From NCBI GenBank assembly GCA_030612705.1, contig JAUWNI010000012.1, positions 1 through 50,428 of the forward strand: a DNA stretch of 50,428 nucleotides, in the 5' to 3' direction. The stretch's first letter is position 1. Every line of letters begins with the position of its first letter. The stretch comes from Phycisphaerae bacterium (lineage in GTDB: Bacteria > Planctomycetota > Phycisphaerae > UBA1845 > Fen-1342). Shown piece after piece: positions 8,280 to 16,414 of this stretch. The notes below the pieces were generated by a model. It did no database searches and was not told the DNA's origin. It saw nothing but the letters and a program-made list of their open reading frames with translations. The position numbers were made by a program, and so were the translations under genes.

Positions 8280-10207
8280 GAGCCTTCCTCCGTCGGCTGT
8301 GACAACCACGCTTGCGCGTCCGCGAGAATCCGCGGCGGATAGCCCTCACGCTCGAGCACGCGCAGCGCGTTGCGGGTCCTGGCCGGACCATCGTACAAAT
8401 GGTAGTCAAAAACCATTCCACCGCTGCCGAGGTCCTCCCGGAAGTGAAAATTACTGACAACGCCCCCATCGGCCAGTTTCGTCAGATGCTGATCGTGCGT
8501 CGCGAGCAGCACCAGGTTTGACGACTTGACCATGTGGTTCAGCACGGCCACGCTCGCGGCCGACTGATCCTGCGAATTCGTCCCGCGAAACGGCTCGTCG
8601 ATCAGATCGAGCTCGACCCCGGTTCCCTCGGGCGATAAAACCATCCGCCGCAGATGCCGCACCTCCGCCAGGAAGTAACTTTCGTCCTCGGCCAAACTGT
8701 CGCGCGCCTGTAAGTCGGTCATCAGCCGCAACGGGGACCAGCTCATCTCCCGCGCCACGACCGCCGACCCGATCTGCGCCAACAGCACGTTCACCCCGAC
8801 CATTCGCAGAAACGTGCTCTTGCCCGCCATGTTGGAGCCCGTAACGATCCAGATGCGGCTGTTCGGCGTGAGTTTGGCGTTGTTTGGAACAACCCGTTGC
8901 GGCACGATCAGGGGGTGCCGACCCTCGACAATCTCCACGCCGACCTCAGTTGCAGGCGTCGGGTAACACACAATCGGCTGTTCCGCCGCGAAGCACGCCA
9001 GGCTGGCGAGGGTTTCCAAGTCCGCCAGGGCCGCCAAACCCGTCAGCAGCACCTCGCGATGCGGCACGACCCGTTTCAGGATAGCGGCCGCCACGTGCAG
9101 ATCATGCAATCCCACGTAATTCAATACGACGTGCAGCCCGCCCCCGTGCTCCGCCCAGCCCAGCCGACGACAGAGGCTCGGCAACTCCCCCCGCTCCACC
9201 ACTTTGACAAAGCACTCACGCAGCTTGCCCAGTTCGGTCTGTTCCGGCAGATCAACGGCCCCCTGACGCGCCGCGATCAGGAAACCCCGCGCCCCCCAGG
9301 CCACGTCCCGCCACGGCGTAAGCGCTTCCCGCAACGCCGCCCCGATACGCCTGAGAATGAGAGCGTTAGCTAATAGAACACCGAACAGCAGCCAGCCCCA
9401 TATGAACTGACCGAACAGCAGGCCGCCGATCGCAAAGACTGCCGCCGCCGTCGTCAATACCGCCCACCAACGCAGCACCGGCGTTGGCAGGAAAAGCTTC
9501 AGCGGCCGCGCCTGGTACACCGCCCGCGCGAACCCGGCGAGACGCTTGTCTTCGTTCCGCAGCAACGCAGCCGCTCCCATCAGCCGCACGCGCTCCGCCC
9601 GACGCCGTTCCAACCAGCGAACCGCTTCCTGACGCGCCAGGATACGTTCGGCCGACAGACAAAGCTGATCGAGCGTGTCGCGCAGCCGCCGGGCACCCAA
9701 CGAACCCGAGGTGCGATTCAACAACCCAAACAACCCCAGCGGCCGCCCGAAGACATCCAGATCGTCACGTTCCTGATCCGTAAGAGACCACGTCGGCCCC
9801 GGCTCCAGCACCGTCGGCAAGCTCAGGGCCTCGTCCTCCACCTCCGGGGGACGATCCGCCGACCGGATCACCTCCAGCGTCCCGCCGCTACGACGCTGCC
9901 CCTCGTCGAGTACCATGAGCATCCCATCGCGCAGCTCACGCTCGCCACGGCTACGATGGTGCCGTCTAACCACCCAGCAAAACAGCACGGCGGCGCAGCC
10001 CATCACCACTGCCGGCACCAGCGGGATTGCCCCCCAGATAAACCACGGGACCACCCCCACGAGAAAAACCAGCAGCCGTAACCAAGACCAGCGCGTCTCG
10101 ACACGATTCCAGTGCTCGCGCTGCCGCTGGATTTCCTCCCGATGCGCCGTCAACCACGCTCGGTTCTCGACGATTTTCTTCGGTGCCGATTGTCGTCCGC
10201 CATCCAC
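8261..10207 (-). CDS. Membrane-anchored MutS-family ATPase
   Basis: A 648-residue MutS relative with the C-terminal ABC-type ATPase: Walker A GSNMAGKST (about 457-465), DLQARDSLAEDESYFLAEV, and Walker B LIDEPFRGTNS (about 533), followed by ATHDQHLTKL. It lacks the N-terminal mismatch-reading domain of MutS1 and the Smr domain of MutS2. It has two hydrophobic stretches near residues 45-80 and another pair near 245-285, so it is probably inserted in the inner membrane. Such membrane MutS-like proteins have no settled function. GTG start with AGAGGTG upstream. Its end overlaps the PPDK regulator gene. Confidence 0.8.
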   Translation of the reverse strand: MDGGRQSAPKKIVENRAWLTAHREEIQRQREHWNRVETRWSWLRLLVFLVGVVPWFIWGAIPLVPAVVMGCAAVLFCWVVRRHHRSRGERELRDGMLMVLDEGQRRSGGTLEVIRSADRPPEVEDEALSLPTVLEPGPTWSLTDQERDDLDVFGRPLGLFGLLNRTSGSLGARRLRDTLDQLCLSAERILARQEAVRWLERRRAERVRLMGAAALLRNEDKRLAGFARAVYQARPLKLFLPTPVLRWWAVLTTAAAVFAIGGLLFGQFIWGWLLFGVLLANALILRRIGAALREALTPWRDVAWGARGFLIAARQGAVDLPEQTELGKLRECFVKVVERGELPSLCRRLGWAEHGGGLHVVLNYVGLHDLHVAAAILKRVVPHREVLLTGLAALADLETLASLACFAAEQPIVCYPTPATEVGVEIVEGRHPLIVPQRVVPNNAKLTPNSRIWIVTGSNMAGKSTFLRMVGVNVLLAQIGSAVVAREMSWSPLRLMTDLQARDSLAEDESYFLAEVRHLRRMVLSPEGTGVELDLIDEPFRGTNSQDQSAASVAVLNHMVKSSNLVLLATHDQHLTKLADGGVVSNFHFREDLGSGGMVFDYHLYDGPARTRNALRVLEREGYPPRILADAQAWLSQPTEEGSWDKTH

Positions 10208-10339
10208 GTAAACGCACCTCTCCGCCGCGGCAACCAGCGCGGCGGCGCCTGCCGACGCAGCTTACGCGCTTGCGCCCGTCTCGTCGATCGTCCGTCCCAA
10301 ACACGGCTGACAGCCGATGCGGTGCGTCGTGGACCCACC

Positions 10340-10600
10340 CCACGAACCTGAGGCATGAACGGATTGGTGGGCAGTGCCCACCCTACAGAATCGCCCCGGA
10401 GGGGCGTCTGAACTTAGCCCAGCACGAAGTGCTGGGATAGGCCGTTGAGAGCACCGTTGAGTCCCGGAGGGACGATTGAAGCTTCAGTCGTCCCTACAGG
10501 ACTCGCTTTCTCGACATCGCACGCGTCCCAGCACTGCGTGCTGGGCTACGCTCACTTCGTCCCTGGGGGACGGCATGACCACTGCGTGCCACTGGCAGCT
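10340..10600. repeat. Cluster of palindromic repeat modules upstream of a decayed gene
   Basis: Successive small inverted repeats: GGTGGGCAGTGCCCACC near 10366-10382, GCCCCGGAGGGGC, CCCAGCACGAAGTGCTGGG (10419-10437), GTCCCGGAGGGAC, and CCCAGCACTGCGTGCTGGG (10528-10546). Two of them differ only in the loop, so modules have been reused. No intact gene is present between 10208 and 10943. Confidence 0.65.
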
Positions 10601-10638
10601 TGCCCGCCAGTGCCTCTCTGTCCACAATACACCTTGGC

Positions 10639-10830
10639 ATGGCCGGGCAAGTGGCCCCGACCGGCCCGAGCGAGCTGAGCTTCCTCTCGGTGGACGCGCG
10701 CGCGCCGTACGTCGCCGACTACCCCGGCGAAGACGGCGGCAAGACGACCCACTACATGCTGAGATGGGTCGCAACGACCGCCGAAAAGGGGCCGTGGAGC
10801 GAAGCCGCCAGCGCGACGATTCGGGCGTAG
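10639..10830 (+). pseudogene. C-terminal remnant of an Fn3-like domain protein
   Basis: An open stretch encodes about 63 residues with LSFLSVDARAPYVADYPGED, then KTTHYMLRWVATTAEKGPWSE and ASATI at the end. From memory, this pattern (AHYMLRW...GPWSE..SATI) ends a family of hypothetical bacterial proteins with fibronectin-like folds. The upstream part of such a protein is absent and is replaced by palindromic repeats, so this looks like a gene end left after decay or rearrangement. It could instead be a short expressed peptide from an ATG at 10639, but no ribosome site is evident. Confidence 0.5.
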
Positions 10831-10943
10831 CGCCGGTCAGCTTTCAGCCGTCAGGCATCAGCAGGATGGTCGGCCCAGAAGACGCAAAGTTGAGAAGAAG
10901 AGAGGACAACAATAGTGGTGTCCCCATTTGTTCAACTATCGAG

Positions 10944-11894
10944 ATGGGCCTCATGACGCCTGCTGACGATCCTCAGCAACAGAAGGACGGTAACTGCTAT
11001 GTCTTGCTCTACGGCGTGCCACAACCATCTAACCCAGTCACGCTAGCTCCTGGGATCGGCCTTTTGCCCTTGCCGTATCCCCTCGACGTGTTCGATTTGG
11101 CTGCGTTGGGTGCGGTTGGCTTTAGAGAGTGGGCCGCGTTGGAACCGTTCATTCGGGGCTGCGCCTGCGAGATTGAGTCTGCACTCGACTCTGCTACGGA
11201 GCCCGGGCTTGACACTCTGAACCGGGCTTGGCTTGCCGTCGCACTCTTGGTGTTGCAGGGCTTTACATCTGCCAAGGGCATTGCAGTCAGTAGATACCGG
11301 TGGCAAGACGTTCCGATCCCCGGCTCGAGCGCATCATGGATTGAGCCCGTTGATCCATCGAAGCGTCGAGCGAGGACGGACCTGCCCCCGTTTCAGGGCG
11401 GTCTTCTTGATTTGCACTTCCGAATGCTGTCTGCGGGCGACCAGCCGCAAGAAGTATCCGCTGCTTGCACCGATTGGCTCGCCGAAGCCTTCCCTGTGGC
11501 CAACGTTCTCGTAGCAGAAAACCCATCGTTCTATCTCGCGTTGCAGGCGGCAACCGATTGGCGATTCGCAGCGGATGCCCGTTCGGCCATCGCGAGACTG
11601 TGGAGCGGTATCGAGGCAATCTTCGGAGTGTCCTCGGAACTGGTCTTCCGCATCTCGCTTCTTGGCGCCAGCCTGACAGAGCCGAGAGGCGAGTCGCGCC
11701 TCTCGCGCTTCCAGGAGATCAAGAAGCTCTACGGTCTGCGTAGCAAGGCAGTCCACGGGGACAAGCTTTCCGATGACAAGATGAGCGAGGCCATGCTTGG
11801 CTCGCTCGCCTTGCTCCGTGACCTGCTCATCCTCACCCTCTCCCGAGGCCGAGCTCTGACACAGGAGGACTTCGATAAAGCCGTATTCCTGTAA
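10944..11894 (+). CDS. HEPN-domain protein (ApeA-like C-terminus)
   Basis: A 316-residue soluble protein. The last ~110 residues look like a HEPN helical domain: ARLWSGIEAIFG, then RISLLGASL, then LYGLRSKAVHGDKLSD, which carries an R-x4-H motif (Arg265, His270) as in HEPN ribonucleases and in defence or toxin proteins such as ApeA. The first two thirds are not recognised. The start at 10944 is the first ATG after repeat DNA; an ATG at 10953 is equally possible and neither has a strong ribosome site. It sits alone in a repeat-rich accessory island with no obvious antitoxin partner. A nuclease role is inferred only from the motif. Confidence 0.6.
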   Translation: MGLMTPADDPQQQKDGNCYVLLYGVPQPSNPVTLAPGIGLLPLPYPLDVFDLAALGAVGFREWAALEPFIRGCACEIESALDSATEPGLDTLNRAWLAVALLVLQGFTSAKGIAVSRYRWQDVPIPGSSASWIEPVDPSKRRARTDLPPFQGGLLDLHFRMLSAGDQPQEVSAACTDWLAEAFPVANVLVAENPSFYLALQAATDWRFAADARSAIARLWSGIEAIFGVSSELVFRISLLGASLTEPRGESRLSRFQEIKKLYGLRSKAVHGDKLSDDKMSEAMLGSLALLRDLLILTLSRGRALTQEDFDKAVFL

Positions 11895-11923
11895 CCGGCA
11901 TTCAGCGGCGGGCGGCACTGACG

Positions 11924-11996
11924 GTGTGCCACTGCTCTTGAGCAGTGCGACCTCGAAACGTCCCCGAAGCGCACTGCTTGAAAGCAGTGGCACACC
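11924..11996. repeat. Compound palindrome, GTGTGCCACTGCT family
   Basis: Outer arms GTGTGCCACTGCT and AGCAGTGGCACAC are perfect 13-base complements. Each arm is also half of its own hairpin (ACTGCT-cttg-AGCAGT and CACTGCT-tgaa-AGCAGTG). The left hairpin recurs at 23493-23516. The element starts about 30 bases after the HEPN gene stop. Confidence 0.75.
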
Positions 11997-11999
11997 CCA

Positions 12000-12230
12000 A
12001 ATCCTGAACCCTGAACCCTACGTCCGCCACGGCGACCGGACGCTACGTCCTGAACCCCGAACCCTGCTGAAACTTGGCGCTCTTGGCGTCTCGGCGGTTC
12101 AATTCCGAGCCCTGAACCCCGAACTCTCCAAATCGTCAATCGTCAATCAAAAACCGTCAATCCGCCCCAATTCCCACCACCCCCTTCGTGCCTCCGTGCC
12201 TCCGTCCCTTCGTGCCTCCTACAATCCCCT
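12000..12230. repeat. Mosaic of 7- and 8-bp tandem repeats
   Basis: CCCTGAACCCTGAACCC (12004-12020) has period 7 and recurs singly near 12051, 12112, 12413 and 12674. TCAATCGTCAATC near 12137-12150 also has period 7. CTTCGTGCCTCCGTGCCTCC near 12184-12215 has period 8. No convincing gene lies between 11895 and 13196; open frames here are low-complexity by-products. Confidence 0.65.
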
Positions 12231-12555
12231 GTCCCCGCCGAAAGGACCCCCACATGCACGCCCCCACCCTCGACCGCCGCCACCAACCTCAACCCCTCAA
12301 TCCCGGTCTGACCCGCCAATCGTCCCATAACGAAGATGCTCAATTAGGGCGCGCGCAAAACGAGCACCTTGCGCACCTTCACCTCAAGCACTCACCCGCC
12401 CGCTTTTATCAGAACCCTGATCCCTACGTCCGGCACGGAGACCGGGCGCTACGGGCTGAACGCCGAACGCTGGTGGCGGTATACTCCCGGCAAGCTAGAA
12501 TCAGGCGGCGCGGAAGGCCTGTGTAAAGCGCGCCCGCCCGGTGCGGTGCTCAGTT

Positions 12556-12628
12556 GATACTGTCGTTTTGATAAAATGACAGTATCGTTTCCCAATACGA
12601 CAGTATCACATTAACAATGTGATCGTAT
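12556..12628. repeat. Two AT-rich hairpins sharing a GACAGTATC word
   Basis: Hairpin I pairs GATACTGTCGTTTT (12556-12569) with AAAATGACAGTATC (12573-12586): 14 positions, one mismatch, loop GAT. Hairpin II has inner arms ATCACATT/AATGTGAT (12605-12612, 12616-12623) and outer arms ATACG/CGTAT. GACAGTATC occurs at 12578-12586 and 12599-12607. The AT-rich composition differs sharply from the surrounding DNA, suggesting an imported miniature element or a set of operator sites. Confidence 0.65.
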
Positions 12629-12684
12629 CACCTGGGGTCTCCACCGTCAAACTACGGTAAGCGGTCCGCCGCCCTGAACCCCGA

Positions 12685-12980
12685 ACCCTTGGCAAACAGG
12701 ACGTTCCAACGCCCTAAGGGCGGGCGATTCTTCGCCCGGAGGGCGCACGGTTGTTGCCAGGGGCTTCAGCCCCTGGAAGGGAAGCCTACCCCTGCCTTCT
12801 TCCCCTCTTCTTCCTCCGCCCGGAGGGCGGACGAAGCTCGCGATTTGAATCTCGTCCGCCCTCCGGGCGGAAACGAATAATGGGGACTCTCTCTCTCCCA
12901 GGGATTCAAATCCCTGGCAACCATCGCGCGCCCTCCGGGCGAAGAAACGTGCGCCCTCCGGGCGGAAAAGAAGAAGAGGA
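12685..12980. repeat. Large nested palindrome of CGCCC-GGAGGGCG modules
   Basis: The left half (GGGCGCACGGTTGTTGCCAG then GGGCTTCAGCCCCTGG) mirrors the right half (CCAGGGATTCAAATCCCTGG then CAACCATCGCGCGCCC). Further CCGCCCGGAGGGCGG-type hairpins lie inside and outside, giving at least three nested levels over about 290 bases. No protein is credible here. Confidence 0.7.
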
Positions 12981-12991
12981 GAAGGTCACCA

Positions 12992-13061
12992 ACGGCCTGA
13001 CTTCGTCAGACGCGTGCCACCCTGCCGACCACGGCCTGACTTCGTCAGACACGTGCCACCC
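12992..13061. repeat. Tandem pair of 31-base repeats with CTGAC-ttc-GTCAG hairpin
   Basis: ACGGCCTGACTTCGTCAGAC followed by (G/A)CGTGCCACCC occurs at 12992-13022 and 13031-13061, a 39-base period. Each copy contains the hairpin CTGACttcGTCAG. The second copy lies just upstream of the dodecin promoter. Confidence 0.7.
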
Positions 13062-13095
13062 CACGTCGATTGTCGGCATCGGGCGATAAAAGTAG

Positions 13096-13101
13096 TATAC
13101 T
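13096..13101 (+). promoter_or_regulatory. Candidate -10 element of the dodecin gene
   Basis: TATACT lies about 95 bases before the dodecin start in an otherwise GC-rich gap. A possible -35, TTGTCG, is at 13070-13075 with a long 20-base spacer, so assignment is tentative. Confidence 0.35.
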
Positions 13102-13196
13102 TCGCACTGGGCTAATTCGAGCGGCGCGGCAGGTATCAAATCAACGGCCCCGCATAACGGAAATGCGTCTGCCGACCCGCGGCAAGGAGAAAAATC

Positions 13197-13412
13197 ATGC
13201 CGGATAGTGTCTACAAAGTGATCGAGTTGGTTGGATCGAGCGAGAAGTCCTGGGAGGACGCCGCCAAGCATGCAGTCGAGGAAGCCGCCAAGAGCCTCAA
13301 GAACCTGCGAATCGCCGAGATCAGCAAGCTGGATATGAAAATTGAGGACGGCAAGATCGTCGCCTACCGCGCTCGGGTCAACGTGTCTTTCAAGTACGAA
13401 ACCGGCCAATAG
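13197..13412 (+). CDS. Dodecin family protein
   Basis: A 71-residue protein with the full dodecin pattern: VYKVIELVGSSEKSWEDAAK at the N-terminus, an amphipathic helix (AVEEAAKSLKNLRIAEI), then two strands (KLDMKIEDGKIVAYRARVNV) and FKYE near the end. Dodecins assemble into hollow dodecamers that store or buffer flavins; some bind CoA or calcium instead. The conserved Trp (in SWEDA) expected to stack on the flavin is present. AAGGAG about eight bases upstream of the ATG supports the start. It converges with the inositol-phosphate synthase gene, 33 bases away. Confidence 0.92.
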   Translation: MPDSVYKVIELVGSSEKSWEDAAKHAVEEAAKSLKNLRIAEISKLDMKIEDGKIVAYRARVNVSFKYETGQ

Positions 13413-13445
13413 TGCCGGATACTGCCGGTGGCTTGCCCACTGGTA

Positions 13446-14534
13446 TTAAAGCTTGTTCGCGATCCACCGCTCCAGCAGTTCTCGCGATTCTGAATCGCGC
13501 ATCTGCCGCGGCGGATGCTTCATTGCGAAGCTGGAGATCGCATCGAGCGGCCCGCCCTCGCCGCGATCAAGCGCCAGCTTGGCACAGCGGATCGCGTCGA
13601 TCGCCACGCCGGCGCTGTTCGGCGAATCCTCGACGCTCAGGCGAAGCTCGAGGTTGCACGGCACGTCGCCGAACCCGCGCCACTCCATCCGCACGAAACA
13701 AACCTTGTTGTCCTTCTGCCACGCCACGTAATCCGACGGGCCGATGTGAATATTTTGCGGGTCGAGCGGGGTGTCCAACTGTGACTGCACCGCCTGGGTC
13801 TTTGAAATCCGCTTGGTCCGCAGCCGATCCTGCGCGAGCATGTTCAGAAAATCGGTGTTGCCCCCGGTGTTGAGTTGATAGGTGCGGTCGAGCTTGACGC
13901 CGCGATCGCCCATCAGGCGGGTCAACACGCGGTGCGAAATCGTCGCGCCTAGTTGGCTTTTGATGTCATCCCCCACGATCGGTACATCTTTCTTGCGAAA
14001 CTGCTCGGCCCATTCCGGATTCGAGGCGATGAAAACCGGCATGCAATTGACGAACGCCACGCTGGTATCGAGCGCCGCCCGGGCATAGTGCTGCGCCGCC
14101 TCCTCCGAGCCGACCGGCATGTAGCACACCAGCACGTCGGCCCGCGAATCACGCAATACCGCCGCCACGTCGCACGGCTGTTCGTCCGCCACCCGAAACG
14201 CCTGCGCTTCCGGATAGTTCCGCATATGAGCCGCAACCCCGTCGAGCAACGGCCCCATCTTCACCGTCACACCCGACGACGGCAGCTCACGCTGAAAGAC
14301 CGTGGTACAGTTCGGCGGCGCGAACACGGCCTCTTCCAACGGCTGGCCGACCTTCCGGACATCCACATCAAAAGCGGCAGCCACCTGGATATCACTCAAG
14401 CGATATCCACCAAGTTCGGAGTGCAGCAAACCCGCGGTGTCGGCCGATTGCTTGTCGTGATAGTACGCGAGGCCTTGAATCAGCGAGCTGGCGCAATTAC
14501 CGACCCCCGCAATAGCCAAGCGGATCTTGCTCAT
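13446..14534 (-). CDS. ino1: Inositol-3-phosphate synthase
   Basis: Converts glucose 6-phosphate to myo-inositol 3-phosphate using bound NAD, the first step toward inositol lipids or soluble inositols. The 362-residue product matches the short bacterial/archaeal form. The Rossmann motif IAGVGNCASSLIQG is near the N-terminus; FVNCMPVFIASNP, VGDDIKSQLGATISHR and the core NTGGNTDFLNM are the family signatures, with Lys/Asp catalytic residues in DDIKSQ. PSDYVAW and EDSPNSAGVAIDAIRCAKLA follow as expected. The ATG at 14534 is chosen because AGAAAGGG precedes it; an in-frame upstream codon would add eleven unconserved residues. Confidence 0.93.
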   Translation of the reverse strand: MSKIRLAIAGVGNCASSLIQGLAYYHDKQSADTAGLLHSELGGYRLSDIQVAAAFDVDVRKVGQPLEEAVFAPPNCTTVFQRELPSSGVTVKMGPLLDGVAAHMRNYPEAQAFRVADEQPCDVAAVLRDSRADVLVCYMPVGSEEAAQHYARAALDTSVAFVNCMPVFIASNPEWAEQFRKKDVPIVGDDIKSQLGATISHRVLTRLMGDRGVKLDRTYQLNTGGNTDFLNMLAQDRLRTKRISKTQAVQSQLDTPLDPQNIHIGPSDYVAWQKDNKVCFVRMEWRGFGDVPCNLELRLSVEDSPNSAGVAIDAIRCAKLALDRGEGGPLDAISSFAMKHPPRQMRDSESRELLERWIANKL

Positions 14535-14639
14535 CGGGACCCTTTCTCCGAATCCAACCGGGACCATTTTCTCCCAATTGTCGATAAATACAAGGACTCT
14601 CGCCCCGCTGATTTGTTTGTACGTAACAGTTCAGCCGTT

Positions 14640-14757
14640 TGCAACAAGCTTTCAGCAATCAGCTTTCAGCGGTCAGCCATTTGCGTTGTAGGGCGGGCAG
14701 GGGTTCTGCCTTGGCCCCTTGGCCCCTTGATCCCTTGGCCCCTCGGCCCCTCTCTCC
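14640..14757. repeat. TTTCAGC/TCAGC repeats and octamer tandem array
   Basis: CTTTCAGCAATCAGCTTTCAGCG (14650-14672) is a short phrase repeat also seen in part near 10838-10858. At 14711-14750 an 8-bp unit is repeated about five times (CTTGGCCC with CTTGATCC and CTCGGCCC variants). The array ends at the stop codon of the downstream trans-sulfuration gene. Confidence 0.6.
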
Positions 14758-14759
14758 CC

Positions 14760-15989
14760 CTACGTCGCCGCCACGTGCATCTCCGAATGATCCTTCTTCG
14801 CCGCCGCCACCGCTTCCAATGCCTGATCAATGTCGGCGATCACATCATCAACGTCTTCGATGCCGACCGAAATACGCACCAGCCCGTCGCCGATATTCGC
14901 ATGTTTGCGCGCCTCGGCCCCCATCGACGCGTGCGTCATGCTCGCCGGATGCTGGATCAAAGTCTCGACCCCGCCCAGGCTCACCGCCAGCGTGCAGAGT
15001 CCGACGGCGTTCATCATCCGCCGACCGGCCTCGACCCCGCCCTTGAGTCCGAAGCTGATCACGGCCCCGCCGCCGGTCGCTTGCTTGCGTGATAGCTCGT
15101 ACTGCGGGTGGCTCTTGAGGGATGGGTAGCGCACCCACTCGACCTGTTCGTGCGTCTCGAGATGCTCGGCAATCTTAAACGCCGACTCACAGTGCCGGCG
15201 CATCCGCAGCGCCAACGTCTTGATCCCGCGATGAACCAGGAACGACTCCATCGGCGGCAGCACCCCGCCAAAATGGTTCAACGCCTTGCGGAACAGCGGA
15301 TAATCCTCTTCTTCCTTCACCACGATCATGCCGCCGACCACGTCGGCGTGCCCGTTCAGGAACTTCGTCAGGCTGTGAACGACCACATCCGCGCCCCAAC
15401 GGAAGGGCTGCTGCAAAATTGGGCTCATGAACGTGTTGTCCACCACCAGCCGTGCCCCCGCCTGGTGCGCTACCTCCGCGATCGCCGCCAGATCGGAAAC
15501 GACCAGCGTGGGATTTCCCGGCGTCTCGACGTAAATGACCTTCGTGTTCGGGCGCATCGCCTTCTTCACTGCCGCCAGGTTCGACGTGTCCACCATCGTC
15601 GACTCGATTCCGAAATCCGCCAGAAACTTGCCGACCAGTGTGCAGGTCGGCCCGTAGACCGCGTCGCTGCAAACCAGGTGGTCGCCGTTCTTGAGCAATG
15701 TTACCAAGGCGGTGTGGATCGCGGCCATCCCACTGCCGCAGGCCAGCCCTTTAGCGCCCCCCTCCAATATCGCAATCGCGGTCTCCAGGGCTTCCACGGT
15801 TGGATTGCCCATCCGCGTGTAGATATACCCCTTGCCCTTACCCGCAAACAGGGCCGCCCCCTGCTCCGCGCTGTCGAACGAAAAAGTCGAGGTCTGAAAG
15901 ATCGGCGGGACGGCGGGGAGAAACTCGCCCTTCCTGACGCCCGCGTGAACCGCCAACGTTTCGGGTGCTGCTTGATCGTGCTTTTTCAT
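14760..15989 (-). CDS. Trans-sulfuration family PLP enzyme (cystathionine gamma-synthase/lyase or methionine gamma-lyase)
   Basis: A 409-residue PLP enzyme of the Cys/Met metabolism family. It has YIYTRMGNPT (about 55-64, phosphate-binding Tyr/Arg), CGSGMAAIHTAL, VETPGNPTLVVSD, and the cofactor site HSLTKFLNGHADVVGG with the PLP Lys near 211. SLGGVETLIQHPASMTHA near the C-terminus is also family-typical. Members interconvert cysteine, cystathionine, homocysteine or methionine; the Cys expected in methionine gamma-lyase substrate pockets may be the one in VYGPTCTL, but specificity cannot be fixed by eye. AGGAAGG before the ATG at 15989 supports this start over an upstream one. Confidence 0.88.
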   Translation of the reverse strand: MKKHDQAAPETLAVHAGVRKGEFLPAVPPIFQTSTFSFDSAEQGAALFAGKGKGYIYTRMGNPTVEALETAIAILEGGAKGLACGSGMAAIHTALVTLLKNGDHLVCSDAVYGPTCTLVGKFLADFGIESTMVDTSNLAAVKKAMRPNTKVIYVETPGNPTLVVSDLAAIAEVAHQAGARLVVDNTFMSPILQQPFRWGADVVVHSLTKFLNGHADVVGGMIVVKEEEDYPLFRKALNHFGGVLPPMESFLVHRGIKTLALRMRRHCESAFKIAEHLETHEQVEWVRYPSLKSHPQYELSRKQATGGGAVISFGLKGGVEAGRRMMNAVGLCTLAVSLGGVETLIQHPASMTHASMGAEARKHANIGDGLVRISVGIEDVDDVIADIDQALEAVAAAKKDHSEMHVAAT

Positions 15990-16414
15990 AACCTTCCTGT
16001 CAATTGTGTTAATGTGTGATAGCTGTATCTCATTCCAGGGCACCACACGTGACGTACCGGTTCGCCGCCCCCGGCTAAATCCATGACGTTAGCTCACGCT
16101 AAAAACCGGACAACGCACGCACAAGTGTAGCACTATAGATTTAATACTACGTAACGCAATCGTTTACAACCATCTGCGTCCAGCGCTTCTTGCCATACTA
16201 TTCATTGAACGTGAGCATTCAGCGGGCAACGGTCAGCCGGAACAGCAAGCCTGATTCTTCCGGCTGGGAAACTTTCTCGGTTACCGATTGTGAGACCCTC
16301 GCTGGCGCTTCGGGCTCTGACGAAAAGCCCGCGCTTGCAAAGATTCTCGCGGTCGCGATAGTACGTCGTGACAATATCCGCGGCGAACAACCGCGAATGA
16401 TTATGGAGAAGACC
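15990..16414. other. Divergent intergenic region
   Basis: Separates the minus-strand trans-sulfuration gene from the plus-strand flavin reductase gene. It contains a hairpin TTAGC-tcac-GCTAA (16089-16102) and an AT-rich patch with TATAGAT (16134-16140) that could be a -10 element. An open frame runs upstream of the flavin reductase start from 16190, but its residues look unlike protein. No gene is called. Confidence 0.4.

Noticed and set aside
10476..10943. A 156-residue N-terminal extension of the HEPN protein
   Set aside because: It runs through palindromic repeats and the remnant of another gene read in a different frame, so it is not likely translated.
12992..13061. CRISPR-like direct repeats
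   Set aside because: Only two copies with an 8-base spacer and no cas genes nearby.
16190..16414. N-terminal extension of the flavin reductase from 16190
   Set aside because: The residues do not match the family, and a better ribosome site (GGAG) precedes the ATG at 16415.
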